Positions 16,932 to 25,946 of a stretch of 64,000 bases of DNA are shown piece by piece. The position numbers and the translations under genes were made by a program. Source of the stretch: Rhodothalassium salexigens DSM 2132 (GTDB lineage: Bacteria > Pseudomonadota > Alphaproteobacteria > Sphingomonadales > Rhodothalassiaceae); contig NZ_SLXO01000002.1 of assembly GCF_004341375.1 (NCBI RefSeq), positions 1 to 64,000 on the forward strand, in the 5' to 3' direction. The first letter of the stretch is position 1. Each line of letters starts with the position of its first letter. The notes below the pieces were generated by a model. The model was given only the letters and a program-made list of their open reading frames with translations, did no database searches and was not told where the DNA came from.

Positions 16932-19583
16932 ATGCCCTACCCCCCTGCCCCGACCCGACAGCCCCGACTGCGACGCTCACTGGCCTTGGCCGTTGCCCTT
17001 GGCCTGGCCCTGCCAGCCCTCGGGCCGGCAGGCTTCGAGCCCGCCGCCCGCGCCGCCCAAGCCGACGACGCCGCCCCGGCGACCGTCGCCGACCTGGTCG
17101 GCGGGCAGGCGGCGCAACGCGGACTGGTCGACGTCTATGCGAACCCGGCCCAAGGCACGGTGCATCTGGCGCTGCCCGCCCCCGGCGCCGACGGTGTCAT
17201 CGGGCGCTATCTCTACACCGCACGGCTGGCCCGCGGGCTCGGCTCGAACCCGGTGGGGCTCGACCGCGCCGGCGCGCAAACGACCCACATCCTGCGCTTG
17301 AGCCGCATCGGCGACAAGGTGGTGGCCGAGGCCGAAAACCCGCGCTACCGGGCCACCGCCGGCGGCATGGAAGCGCGCTCGGTCTCGGGGTCCTTCGCCA
17401 CCTCGGTGCTGTGGGCCGCCCCGATCGCCGCGACCCGCGACGACGGCGCGTTGCTGGTCGACGCCCGGGGGCTTCTGGTACGCGACGCGGTGGGCATCGC
17501 CCGGCGCCTGGCGCAGGCCGGCCAGGGCCGGTTCAGCCTCGACCCCGAGCGCAGCTTCGCCCGTGCCGACCGGGTGCTGGTGTTCCCTGAGAATATCGAG
17601 GCGCAGGCCCTGCTTACCTTCACGTCCGACGAGCCCGGCGCGGAGGTCTACCAAACCGCCCCCGACGCCACGCAGATCACGCTCGGCGTGCACCATTCGC
17701 TGGTCGCCCTGCCCGCCCCCGGGTTCCGCCCGCGCGCCTGGGACCCGCGCACCGGCAGCATCGCGCCGCTGTCCTATGCCGACTATTCAGCGCCGCTCGA
17801 CGCGCCGCTGATCACCCGGCTGGCGCGGCGCCATCGGCTCGAAAAGCGCGACCCGGCGGCCGACCGCTCGCCGGTCAAAGAGCCCATCGTCTATTATGTG
17901 GACCCGGCCACGCCCGAACCGGTCAAGAGCGCGCTCATCGAGGGCGCGTCCTGGTGGGCCGAGGCGTTCGAGGCCGCCGGCTTCGAGGACGCCTATCGCG
18001 TCGAGGTGCTGCCCGACGACGCCCACCCGCTCGACATCCGCTACAACATGATCAACTGGGTGCACCGGCAGACCCGCGGCTGGTCCTATGGCGGCGCGGT
18101 GGTCGACCCGCGCACCGGCGAGATCGTCAAGGGCAATGTGATGCTCGGCTCGCTGCGGGTGCGCCAGGACCGGATGATCTTCGAAGCCCTGTTGGGCGCC
18201 GAGGCATCGGGCCGCGGCGGCGCCAACGATCCCGTGCAGGTGGCGCTCGCCCGCATCCGGCAATTGTCGGCGCACGAGGTGGGCCATACCCTGGGCCTGG
18301 CGCACAATTTCGCCGCCTCCACCTATGGCCGGGCGTCGGTGATGGATTACCCCGCGCCCAAGATCGCCATCGCCGAGGACGGCACGCTCGACCTGTCCGA
18401 CGCCTATGGCGTGGGCGTCGGCGCGTGGGACAAGTTCGCCATCCGCCGGCTTTATGCACCGGTGCCGCCGGGCCGCGACGAGGCGGCGTGGCTCGACGAC
18501 CTGGCCGCCGATGCACATGCGCAAGGCATGGTCTATGTGACCGACAGCAACGCGCGCACGGTCGATACCGCGCATCCGCTGGCCAGCCTGTGGGACAATG
18601 GCCCCGACCCGGTGCGCGAACTGGCCCATCTGCTCCAGGTGCGGCGCATCGGACTCGACGGCTTCGGCGCCCGCGCGCTCGCCGACGGACGCGACCAGTC
18701 GGACCTGCGGCGGGCGTTCGTGCCGCTCTACCTGTTCCACCGCTATCAGGTGGCGGCGACCGCCAAGGTGCTGGGCGGCCGGCGCTTCGCCTACAAGACC
18801 GCGGGCGACGACCGGCCCGAAGTGGGCATGGTCAGCGCGGCGCGTCAGCATGAGGCGCTCACCGCGCTGATCCGCACCCTGTCGCCGGAAGTGCTCGCCA
18901 TCGACCAGCGACTTGCCAAGGCCATGACCCCACGCCACGGCCGCTCCATGGATCTGCCCTTCGAACGCGAAGTGTTCGCGTCGCACGCCGGCGAGATCTT
19001 CGACCGGTGGAGCGCGGTGGACGTGGCGGCGGGACTGACCCTCGACGCCATTCTGCACCCCGCGCGCGCCGCACGACTGATCGACCAGCATGTGGCCGAC
19101 GCCGATCTGCCGGGGCTGGAACAGGTGTTCGCCCGCCTCGACGCAGCGCTGATCGAGCCATGGGACGCCCCGGCAACCGACGACGATGCCACAAAGGCCG
19201 ACGCCGAAACCGATGCCATCCGCAACCGGGTGGCGCTGCGCTATGTCGTGGCGCTGGTTGATCTGGCCCGCACGGGCGGCCCGGACGTGCGCGCGGCGAC
19301 CGAGGCGCAGCTTGTGGCCCTGCGCGCGTCTCTGACCGATCGGGCTGCCGCCGGCGCCCCCACCGCACTGGCCATCACCCGCCGGATCGCGCAGTATCTG
19401 GACGCACCGGCACCGACCGTCCCCGCGCTCACCCCCATCGCGGCCCCGCCCGGCAGCCCGATCGGCCAAGCACCCCTCCCGGCCGCCGTCTCGACAGCCC
19501 TCCGGGCGGCCGCGCCTGGGTCCGGCCTTGCGCCGGACTGGCCGGTCTACGAGACCTGTTGGCATTGCGGCCCGGCCCGCTGA
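16932..19583 (+). CDS. Large exported zinc metalloprotease (DUF5117/DUF4953-type)
   Basis: An 883-residue protein with a signal peptide (to about residue 41). The middle contains the extended zincin motif HEVGHTLGLAHN with zinc ligands H448, H452 and H458 and catalytic E449, followed by the Met-turn SVMDYPAPK. The N-terminal part (YLYTARLARGLGSNPVGLDR and following strands) and the GWSYGGAVVDPRTGEIVKG lead-in match the DUF5117/DUF4953 metalloprotease family. It would act in the periplasm or outside the cell. A strong AGGAGGACC site precedes the start. It is followed by a hairpin, then a GNAT gene. Substrate unknown. Confidence 0.9.
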   Translation: MPYPPAPTRQPRLRRSLALAVALGLALPALGPAGFEPAARAAQADDAAPATVADLVGGQAAQRGLVDVYANPAQGTVHLALPAPGADGVIGRYLYTARLARGLGSNPVGLDRAGAQTTHILRLSRIGDKVVAEAENPRYRATAGGMEARSVSGSFATSVLWAAPIAATRDDGALLVDARGLLVRDAVGIARRLAQAGQGRFSLDPERSFARADRVLVFPENIEAQALLTFTSDEPGAEVYQTAPDATQITLGVHHSLVALPAPGFRPRAWDPRTGSIAPLSYADYSAPLDAPLITRLARRHRLEKRDPAADRSPVKEPIVYYVDPATPEPVKSALIEGASWWAEAFEAAGFEDAYRVEVLPDDAHPLDIRYNMINWVHRQTRGWSYGGAVVDPRTGEIVKGNVMLGSLRVRQDRMIFEALLGAEASGRGGANDPVQVALARIRQLSAHEVGHTLGLAHNFAASTYGRASVMDYPAPKIAIAEDGTLDLSDAYGVGVGAWDKFAIRRLYAPVPPGRDEAAWLDDLAADAHAQGMVYVTDSNARTVDTAHPLASLWDNGPDPVRELAHLLQVRRIGLDGFGARALADGRDQSDLRRAFVPLYLFHRYQVAATAKVLGGRRFAYKTAGDDRPEVGMVSAARQHEALTALIRTLSPEVLAIDQRLAKAMTPRHGRSMDLPFEREVFASHAGEIFDRWSAVDVAAGLTLDAILHPARAARLIDQHVADADLPGLEQVFARLDAALIEPWDAPATDDDATKADAETDAIRNRVALRYVVALVDLARTGGPDVRAATEAQLVALRASLTDRAAAGAPTALAITRRIAQYLDAPAPTVPALTPIAAPPGSPIGQAPLPAAVSTALRAAAPGSGLAPDWPVYETCWHCGPAR

Positions 19584-19598
19584 CCAAGGATCGCGGCC

Positions 19599-19640
19599 GC
19601 ACGACATCCGGGCGGCGGGCACGCCCCCTGGATGTCGTGC
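19599..19640 (+). terminator. Strong hairpin downstream of metalloprotease
   Basis: An 11-bp perfect inverted repeat (GCACGACATCC at 19599-19609 with GGATGTCGTGC at 19630-19640) sits 16 bases past the metalloprotease stop. No T-tract follows, so it may be a terminator, an mRNA 3' stabiliser or an attenuator before the acetyltransferase gene. Confidence 0.5.
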
Positions 19641-19686
19641 CCGCAACCGGTACCGTTCCGTCCCGCCCTTAAGACCGGAGACGCCG

Positions 19687-20577
19687 ATGACCGCGACGGC
19701 ATCCTGGATCTGTCAGCCCTTTGCAGCCCTGGCACCATGGGACGTGCACGACATGCTGCGCGCCCGCCAAGACGTCTTCGTGCTGGAGCAGACCTGCTTG
19801 TTTCCAGAAATCGACGGCCGCGACCCGCACTGCCATCACCTGCTAGGCCGGACCGCCCGGCCACTGGTCCGAGCGGCCGATGCGGTGAGCGCGCCGGGCG
19901 CCGCTGCCTCGGGTGGACCAGACCAAGACCCGCCGATCCGGGCAGCGATGGGCGGGCCCTCGCAGGACAACATCCACGACCCCACCAACAGCCCGGCCAA
20001 GCCCCCGCTGCCGCCGGCAGGCCAAGCTCCGGGGGGCCAGGCGGGCGGCGCCGCGTCAATCAGCGGCCCCGTCGCCGGCACCGGCCAGTCGACCACGCCC
20101 ATGGCCGACACGCCCTTGGCCAGCACGCCTTCGACCGGTGCGCCCTCGGCCAGCAGCCCGCTAGCCCGCGCTCCCGCCACCGGCGAGCCGATGCGCCCCG
20201 GCCGACCGACGATATCCGCCCCGATGGCCGGCGCCGAGCTCGGCGCGGAGCCCGGTGCCGGCACCGATGGGATGGGTGCGTCGGGCACACTGCTTGCCTA
20301 TGCGCGCATCGTGCCGCCGGGGGTGATCTACGCGGAACCGTCGATCGGGCGCATTCTGACCACCGCCGCGGCGCGCGGCTGCGGTCTGGGGCACGCCTTG
20401 ATGGCCGAGGCCTTGACGCAGTGCACGGCCCTTTACCCCGGCCGGGCGATCCGGATCGGCGCGCAGCAACACCTGCAGGCGTTCTATCGCCAGAGCGGCT
20501 TTGTCACCGCGTCCGCCGCTTATGACGAGGACGGGATCGCGCATGTGGAAATGCTGCGGCCCGCATCGCCGGCATAG
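19687..20577 (+). CDS. ElaA-type GNAT N-acetyltransferase with a disordered insert
   Basis: A 296-residue protein, about twice the usual ElaA length (near 150). Residues 1-56 (ARQDVFVLEQTCLFPEIDGRD) and 200-296 (LLAYARIVPPG, IGRILTTAAARGCGLGHALM, GAQQHLQAFYRQSGF, YDEDGIAHVEM) align with E. coli ElaA from memory. Between them lies about 140 residues rich in Pro, Ala, Gly, Ser and Thr with no fold. The reading frame stays open through the insert, so the product can be one chain. It starts at 19687 after GGAGAC. Its 3' end overlaps the convergent DUF4174 gene by 58 bases. Confidence 0.85.
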   Translation: MTATASWICQPFAALAPWDVHDMLRARQDVFVLEQTCLFPEIDGRDPHCHHLLGRTARPLVRAADAVSAPGAAASGGPDQDPPIRAAMGGPSQDNIHDPTNSPAKPPLPPAGQAPGGQAGGAASISGPVAGTGQSTTPMADTPLASTPSTGAPSASSPLARAPATGEPMRPGRPTISAPMAGAELGAEPGAGTDGMGASGTLLAYARIVPPGVIYAEPSIGRILTTAAARGCGLGHALMAEALTQCTALYPGRAIRIGAQQHLQAFYRQSGFVTASAAYDEDGIAHVEMLRPASPA

Positions 20578-21098
20578 GCGAGGGCCGGCCGCTGGTCGCC
20601 GCGGTCGAGCCGGCGGAAAACCGCCTCGGCCTCAACCGGTCGGTCGGCGCGCATCATCACGGTACCGTACCGATCCAGCAGCAGCACCTCGAATGCCTCG
20701 GCCTTGACCCCATAATCGCCGCGCAGCCGGTCGGCGCCGGCGGGCACCGCGGTGGCCGCCAGGTCCTGGTGCGCCAAGGCCCAAACGCTCTTGCCCGCCA
20801 CCAGGAACAGTGCCAGATCGCGCTCGGCAAGCGCCTCTTCGCGGTGGCACAGCTTGGCCATCTGCAGGTGCACGTCGGGGCCGTCGCCCGGCGCGAAGAT
20901 CGCCAAAATTGGGCGGTCGCCGGCCAGATCGGCGAACCCCGGCCGGTCAGCCGCCCGGCCGACGCCAATCGTCAGCAAGGCGGTCAGCAAGCCACACAGG
21001 GCCAAGCCCCATGCCAATAGCCGCCACGGCGCCCACGGCGCTGTCGGGTGCGGCGGCGGAGGGCGGTGCGATGCCCCCCCGGTTCGGTCAGACGTCAT
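20520..21098 (-). CDS. DUF4174 domain protein, membrane-anchored
   Basis: A 192-residue protein with an N-terminal hydrophobic helix (about 25-47) and a DUF4174 domain. The domain is recognised by RPILAIFAPGDGPDVHLQM, the AERDLALFLVAG strand and YGVKAEAFEVLLLDRYGTVMMRADRPV. The fold resembles thioredoxin but no CxxC is present, so redox activity is unlikely. It begins one base after the folE stop (TGACATG), so it is read with folE. The last 20 or so residues overlap the opposite-strand acetyltransferase and depart from the usual family end; the family's end could be earlier than this stop. Function unknown. Confidence 0.75.
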   Translation of the reverse strand: MTSDRTGGASHRPPPPHPTAPWAPWRLLAWGLALCGLLTALLTIGVGRAADRPGFADLAGDRPILAIFAPGDGPDVHLQMAKLCHREEALAERDLALFLVAGKSVWALAHQDLAATAVPAGADRLRGDYGVKAEAFEVLLLDRYGTVMMRADRPVEAEAVFRRLDRGDQRPALAYAGDAGRSISTCAIPSSS

Positions 21099-21099
21099 G

Positions 21100-21723
21100 T
21101 CAAAACCCCATCAGCGCGAGGATTTCGCGGCGCGCTTTCTCGTCATCGCGAAACGCGCCGGTCATGCGGCTGGTGACCATGGTGACATCCGGGGTCTCGA
21201 CCCCGCGACAGGTCATGCAACCGTGGGTCGCCTGCAGCACCACCGCTACGCCCTGCGGGTTCAACACCTGTTGAATGCAATCCCCGATCTCGGCGGTCAG
21301 CCGTTCCTGGATCTGCAGGCGTCGCGCATAAGCATGCACCACACGGGCCAGTTTGGAAATGCCCACCACGCGGCTGGTCGGCAGGTAGGCCACATGGGCC
21401 TTGCCCTCGATCGGCGCGATATGGTGTTCGCAATGCGAAACGAAGGGGATACCGCGCAGCAGGACGACCTCGTCATAGCTGTTCACTTCCTCGAACGTGC
21501 GCTGGAGATAGTCGACCGGGTTTTCGTCATAGCCGCGGAAATACTCCCGAAAGGCGCGAATTACCCGATCCGGGGTATCGCGCAAACCCTCGCGCTCCGG
21601 GTCGTCGCCCGACCAGCGCAGCAGTTCGCGGACCGCTTCGCGGGCCCGGTCGGCCTCGGGCGAGGGGTCGAAGGCACCGTCGTCGGACACGGTCGGCTGC
21701 GGCCGCGAGCTTTGGTCGGTCAT
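21100..21723 (-). CDS. folE: GTP cyclohydrolase I
   Basis: A 207-residue FolE, converting GTP to 7,8-dihydroneopterin triphosphate, the first step to folate and pterins. Family markers are [60 protein letters not shown] and [10 protein letters not shown]. The zinc ligands are the Cys and His of the SHCEHH motif and the Cys of the HGCMTC motif, as in the zinc-dependent type IA enzymes. The start at 21723 has an AGAGGACC site. It is followed at once by the DUF4174 gene. Upstream, on the same strand, are a thioesterase and a DUF192 gene. Confidence 0.96.
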   Translation of the reverse strand: MTDQSSRPQPTVSDDGAFDPSPEADRAREAVRELLRWSGDDPEREGLRDTPDRVIRAFREYFRGYDENPVDYLQRTFEEVNSYDEVVLLRGIPFVSHCEHHIAPIEGKAHVAYLPTSRVVGISKLARVVHAYARRLQIQERLTAEIGDCIQQVLNPQGVAVVLQATHGCMTCRGVETPDVTMVTSRMTGAFRDDEKARREILALMGF

Positions 21724-21755
21724 GGTCGGGTCCTCTTGTCTGTCACACTGATCTG

Positions 21756-22256
21756 TCAGGGACGCTCGGCGCCGGGGCGACGGCGGAGCTTGAAAATGCC
21801 CGACACGTTTAGCGCCGGCGCGCCATCGGCCGCAATCAGACCGTCGACGAATACCAGCGACCGGGTCCTTCGGACGCACCGGGCGGTGCCGCTGACCCAG
21901 GCGCCGCGCGGCGCCGGCCCGGCGAAATCCGAGACCAGGCGCATGGTTGCGAAGGGCGGCGGCGCCACGTCGAGCACCGCGCGCGCCAGCAGAATATCGG
22001 CGAAGGTCATCAGCATGCCGCCATGGACCACGCCGCCGGCATTGCAGTGATAGGCGAGCGCGCGGAACCCGCGTTCCCAGCCCGCGTCCGTGCGCCGCTC
22101 GAAGATCGGGCCATTGCGGCCGCCGAACGGGTTCGACGACTGGATCGGCTCGAAGCCCGGCGGCGGGGTGGCGGCGACCGCATCGGCCGGCGCGGCAAGG
22201 TCGGCGGAAGCCTCGGCAGTCTGGGCGGCGGGCGACGCGGCGGTGGGATCAGTCAT
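21756..22256 (-). CDS. PaaI-type hotdog thioesterase family protein
   Basis: A 166-residue protein with an Ala/Pro-rich N-terminal 30 residues and then a hotdog domain. The key helix [19 protein letters not shown] carries the N-x-x-G-x-x-H-G-G-x-x-x-x-x-x-D pattern of PaaI/YbgC-related acyl-CoA thioesterases. The second strand set is [21 protein letters not shown]. The start at 22256 overlaps the end of the DUF192 gene by 8 bases, which suggests coupling. Substrate unknown. Confidence 0.85.
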   Translation of the reverse strand: MTDPTAASPAAQTAEASADLAAPADAVAATPPPGFEPIQSSNPFGGRNGPIFERRTDAGWERGFRALAYHCNAGGVVHGGMLMTFADILLARAVLDVAPPPFATMRLVSDFAGPAPRGAWVSGTARCVRRTRSLVFVDGLIAADGAPALNVSGIFKLRRRPGAERP

Positions 22257-22767
22257 GGCCGTCGCCGGCGGCGGTGCCGAACACGCCATGGCGCAGTCGG
22301 TCGCCCGGTTCCAGGCCAAGGCGCTGGGCCGCCCCAGCGTTCAATTCCAGCACCGCCAACACCGGGCCGGCCGACGACACGCTGTCGAGTGACAGCGGCG
22401 TGGTGTTGGCGGCGATGCTCTCGATGGTGCCGTCGGGGCGGATGAACAGCATGTCGAGCGGAATGAAGGTGTTCTTCATCCACATGGATACCCGCTGAAC
22501 GCGGGCGAAGTCGAACAGCATGCCCTCGTCGGCGGCCAAGTCCGAGCGGAACATGAGCCCGACCCGGCGTTCGCCCGGGTCGTCGGCGAGCGCCACGGCC
22601 AGGCGCACGGTCTCGTCGCCGCTATCGATCAACAACGGTTCGGTCGGCAGGTCTTGCGGGGTGGCGGTGCGAATGTGCCAGTCGGGGTTGCCCGGCTGGG
22701 CGTCGGCACCGGGCAGGAGGGCGCAGGCGACGAAGGTCGCCACGATCAATAGAGAGACAAGGCGCAT
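22249..22767 (-). CDS. DUF192 family exported protein
   Basis: A 172-residue protein with a signal peptide (about residues 1-23, ending ADA). It has a DUF192 domain recognised by RLAVALADDPGERRVGLMFR, the MLFDFARVQRVSMWMKNTFIPLDMLFI core and the final GDRLRHGVFG. The fold is a small beta structure seen in many bacteria and archaea; its function is unknown. In alphaproteobacteria it is often near cold-shock genes, as it is here (the double cold-shock gene lies 420 bases upstream on the same strand). Overlaps the thioesterase start by 8 bases. Confidence 0.9.
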   Translation of the reverse strand: MRLVSLLIVATFVACALLPGADAQPGNPDWHIRTATPQDLPTEPLLIDSGDETVRLAVALADDPGERRVGLMFRSDLAADEGMLFDFARVQRVSMWMKNTFIPLDMLFIRPDGTIESIAANTTPLSLDSVSSAGPVLAVLELNAGAAQRLGLEPGDRLRHGVFGTAAGDGHD

Positions 22768-23186
22768 GGATCGGTCGTCCGGTCTGGTGGGAGAAAGAGA
22801 ACAAGAACAACGGCCATCAGACTAGCAACAACCGATCGCTCAATGCGACCCCCACGGTGTCGCGGCGGCCACCGTTCGTCGGCGCCGCGCGGTAGGGCTC
22901 CGCTTGTCGGTTCATCGGCTGATGCCGGCGCGGAGCTGCGCGCGCCGGGCGCTGTGCGGGGGCGGCTAGACGCCCCTGCCGGCACACCATAGCGGCGACG
23001 GCCAGTCCACCGTCACCACAACACCAGCGGCCGACGGCGACAACAGACAAAGTGCCCGACGCCGCCGCGCAGGTGGGAAACACCGGATGACCGGGCTTGC
23101 CACCCGACCCTTTTTGTGACCGTGGCTCTTTTGACCGGCGGCTCTTGTGCCACCTGCTCTCGATCAAGCGGGCGTTGGCCGGCCGC
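22768..23186. other. Intergenic region between csp and DUF192 genes
   Basis: No gene is supported in these 419 bases. A reading frame on the minus strand that crosses the region overlaps the csp gene out of frame and has no family features. A small GC hairpin (about 22957-22980, GGGGCG with CGCCCC around a GCTAGA loop) is the only clear structure. No T-tract follows it. Confidence 0.5.
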
Positions 23187-23735
23187 TCAGACCTCGTCGG
23201 CCAAGGCGATTTGGGCGACCATCGGGCCGCGCTCGCCTTCTCCCACCCGGACCATGACCGGCTGGCCCGGCATGATGTCTTCGATGCCGGCCCGGCGCAG
23301 CGTTTCCATGTGAACGAAGATATCGCGCGTTCCCGGCCCGCGCGAGACGAAACCATAACCGCGCATGCGGTTAAACCATTTGACCGACGCCGCCACGAAC
23401 TCCTCGTCGACACGGACGGCCGACCCGTTGCGGGCCATCTGCGGTTCGTTTTCGGCCCGGAGCGCCGTGGACAGGTCCAACTGAACGATTTTGCTGGCCT
23501 GACGACCGCGTTCCCGCGTCACGGCCTCACAGATTACCGAGGCCCCCTCAGGCACCGAGCGGCGCCCGATCTCCCGCAACACCGAGAAATGCAGCAACAC
23601 ATCCCCGCCGCCATCGTCCGGCACCACAAAGCCGTAACCTTTGACCGCATCGAACCACTTGATCACACCGGTCACGCGATCGGCAACCATCTCGGGCTTC
23701 GTCATCGCGCTTACGTTTGCCCCGTCGCTTGCCAT
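23187..23735 (-). CDS. Tandem cold-shock domain protein
   Basis: A 182-residue protein with two cold-shock domains (about 18-82 and 112-180). Each has an RNP1-like segment: [23 protein letters not shown] and [23 protein letters not shown]. Such double-domain proteins are typical of alphaproteobacteria and bind single-stranded nucleic acids, acting as RNA chaperones. The start has a GGGAGA site. A good promoter lies about 30 bases upstream, giving a short leader, unlike the long leader of classic cold-induced csp genes. Confidence 0.94.
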   Translation of the reverse strand: MASDGANVSAMTKPEMVADRVTGVIKWFDAVKGYGFVVPDDGGGDVLLHFSVLREIGRRSVPEGASVICEAVTRERGRQASKIVQLDLSTALRAENEPQMARNGSAVRVDEEFVAASVKWFNRMRGYGFVSRGPGTRDIFVHMETLRRAGIEDIMPGQPVMVRVGEGERGPMVAQIALADEV

Positions 23736-23764
23736 TACCCATCTCCCCTCGACACAACGCTGAA

Positions 23765-23793
23765 CAATATCACAATTTGTTAACCATTGACAA
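23765..23793 (-). promoter_or_regulatory. Promoter of tandem cold-shock gene
   Basis: On the minus strand TTGTCA (23788-23793) is followed after 17 bases by ATATTG (23765-23770), in a locally AT-rich stretch. Transcription would start near 23758, about 23 bases before the ATG. Confidence 0.6.
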
Positions 23794-23923
23794 CACTATG
23801 CCCGGCATCCGTCAACCCCCGGAACCAGATCCGCAACCCCAACCTGCACGGCACGACTGCTTCCGCCTTGAAAAACATGACGAAAGCAGTCCGGGTCATG
23901 GAGTTGGTACGGGGCCTGCACAC

Positions 23924-23958
23924 AAAAAAACCGGGTGGCGTCGACGCGCGCCACCCGG
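23924..23958 (-). terminator. Rho-independent terminator of nhaB
   Basis: On the minus strand a 10-bp perfect stem (CCGGGTGGCG with CGCCACCCGG, 8-base loop) is followed directly by seven T residues. It lies 28 bases past the nhaB stop and separates it from the csp promoter. Confidence 0.95.
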
Positions 23959-23985
23959 CTCGATCGGATCAGACTCGGCGCCACG

Positions 23986-25581
23986 TCAGTGACCGTTGCC
24001 ATGGCCTTCGCTGGCGACCTCGCTGGGCATGTCGGTATGATGGTTGATCAGGCCCAGTTCGTAGAAGTGATCGGTCACCGGCTCGAGCCACAGCGACACG
24101 CCGAGAAACGCCACGAGCGACATGGATACGCAGTAAGGGAAGGCCATCTTGACCATCTGCAGATAGCTCAGCCGGATCAGCGGCGCGAGCGCGGACGTGA
24201 GCAGGAACAGGAACGCCGCCTGACCGTTCGGCGTCGCGACCGAAGGGATGTTGGTGCCGGTGTTGATCGCCACGGCCATCAGATCGTAGGTGTCGCGGTC
24301 GATCATGCCTTCGCTCAGCGCGGCCGTCATTTCGCCCATATAGACGGTGGCAACGAACACATTGTCCGAAATCGCCGACAAGATGCCGTTAGCGGCGAAC
24401 AGCGCGGCGATCTGTTCGGTGCCTTGCAGGTCGAGCACCGCGCTGGTCACCGGCGCGAACAAGCTCTGGTCCTTGATCACCGCGACGATGACGAAGAACA
24501 CCACCAACAGCGAGGTGAACGGCAGCGCCTCTTCGAACGCGTGGCCGATGCGGTGTTCCTCGATCACCCCGGAGAACGACGTGGCGAGCACGATCACCGA
24601 CAGACCGATCAGGCCGACAGCGGCGAAGTGGCCCATCAGACCCGCGACCAGCCACAGCGCCACCACGGCCTGGACGACGATCGCCGCCTTGTCCTGCTTG
24701 GTCCGGCGTTTGGCGGTGAAGCGCTCATAGTCGCTCAGGATATTGAACACATTGTCGGGCAGCTTGGCGCCATAGCCGAACCAACCGGTGGTCTCCAGCA
24801 GCACCACGGTCAGCAGACCGGTGACCAGCACCGGCAGGGTCACCGGCAGCATACGGAAGATGAATTCGATGAAGCCCCACCCCGCCTGGTTGCCGATCAG
24901 GATGTTCTGCGGCTCGCCCACCAGGGTCATCACGCCGCCGAGCGCGGTGCCGACGGCGGCGTGCATCATCAAGCTGCGCAGGAAGGCGCGAAATTGTTCC
25001 AGATCACCGCGATTGGGGCTACTGACGCTGGCGTCGTCGCCATAGTCGTGCTCGGCGGTGAAGTCCTTGCCCGACGCCACCTTGTGATAGATCGAAAAGA
25101 AGCCGACCGCGATGGTGATCACCACAGCGGTTACGGTCAGCGCGTCCAGGAACGCCGACAGGATCGCAGCGGTAAACGAAAACAGCAACGACAAAAGCAG
25201 CTTGGAGCGCACACCCACCAAAATCTTGGTGAACAGAAACAACAGCATGCTCTTCAGGAAGTAAATGCCCGCGACCATGAACATCAGCAGCAGGATCACT
25301 TCCAGATTGTGCTCGACCTCGTAAAGCACCGTCCCCGGGCTGGTCATGCCGAGCGCCACCGCCTCGATGGCGAGCAGCCCGCCCGGCTGCAACGGATAGC
25401 ACTTCAGCGCCATGGCCAGGCAGAAGATGAATTCGGCGACCAGAACCCAGCCGGCCACATACGTATCGACCGTGTAGTACAGCAGCGGATTGAGCGCCAA
25501 AAACGACAGGATCGTGATCTTGAACCAGTCTGGCGTGTTACCCAGAAAGTTGCGCACATACGGATTTGAGAAGGTGGTCAT
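23986..25581 (-). CDS. nhaB: Na+/H+ antiporter NhaB
   Basis: A 531-residue inner-membrane antiporter with about twelve hydrophobic helices that exports Na+ in exchange for protons. It is close to E. coli NhaB (513 aa) along its length: [67 protein letters not shown] and [15 protein letters not shown] are family signatures. A His/Gly-rich tail (EGHGNGH) is extra. It has its own promoter and a strong terminator. Presence of NhaB fits a marine or saline habitat, but this is only suggestive. Confidence 0.97.
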   Translation of the reverse strand: MTTFSNPYVRNFLGNTPDWFKITILSFLALNPLLYYTVDTYVAGWVLVAEFIFCLAMALKCYPLQPGGLLAIEAVALGMTSPGTVLYEVEHNLEVILLLMFMVAGIYFLKSMLLFLFTKILVGVRSKLLLSLLFSFTAAILSAFLDALTVTAVVITIAVGFFSIYHKVASGKDFTAEHDYGDDASVSSPNRGDLEQFRAFLRSLMMHAAVGTALGGVMTLVGEPQNILIGNQAGWGFIEFIFRMLPVTLPVLVTGLLTVVLLETTGWFGYGAKLPDNVFNILSDYERFTAKRRTKQDKAAIVVQAVVALWLVAGLMGHFAAVGLIGLSVIVLATSFSGVIEEHRIGHAFEEALPFTSLLVVFFVIVAVIKDQSLFAPVTSAVLDLQGTEQIAALFAANGILSAISDNVFVATVYMGEMTAALSEGMIDRDTYDLMAVAINTGTNIPSVATPNGQAAFLFLLTSALAPLIRLSYLQMVKMAFPYCVSMSLVAFLGVSLWLEPVTDHFYELGLINHHTDMPSEVASEGHGNGH

Positions 25582-25946
25582 GGGGCAGAACTCACTTTCA
25601 CGGTCAGCGGCGGATTGACGGGCAGCCGTCGCATACAGTCGGGCAACGGGCGGCCGGGCAACGGAACGCCCGGGCCCGCGTACCGCGGCCGGATCGGGAT
25701 GGTCGCAGGGGGCTTTTACGCATCGCCGGCCGTCGAATCAAGGGCGGGCGGGTTACGCCGGGCGCCGGCAGCCCCCGCGCTGCGGACACAAAACCGCGTC
25801 GGCCCGGATCGTTTCGGCAACGGTCCGGCCTGCCCGGCCCGGCCGCAGCGGACGGGCCGCGGGCTGTCCGAGCGAACGGGCCGGGCGTCCTGGCCAGGCG
25901 CGCGGGGGCTGCGTCAACAGGAGCCGGCAACCGATGCCGCGGCCGG
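25582..25946. other. Intergenic region upstream of nhaB
   Basis: These 365 bases between nhaB and the oxidoreductase gene hold the nhaB promoter (25713-25741) and an mRNA leader of about 125 bases. The leader has a short GC-rich repeat (CCGTTGCCCGGCCG, CCCGTTGCCCG) near 25640-25665. No riboswitch was recognised. No protein gene is supported. Confidence 0.5.
25713..25741 (-). promoter_or_regulatory. Candidate nhaB promoter
   Basis: On the minus strand TTGATT (25736-25741) and TAAAAG (25713-25718) are separated by exactly 17 bases. This is the best housekeeping-type match in the gap. The resulting leader would be about 125 bases. Confidence 0.5.

Noticed and set aside
19687-20577. Acetyltransferase considered as the missing ceramide synthase
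   Set aside because: Its motifs match ElaA, a small GNAT, not the known bacterial ceramide synthase family, and it is 9 kb from the cluster.
22817-23413. Minus-strand frame partly overlapping the cold-shock gene
   Set aside because: Overlaps the real csp gene out of frame and has no recognisable domain or ribosome site.
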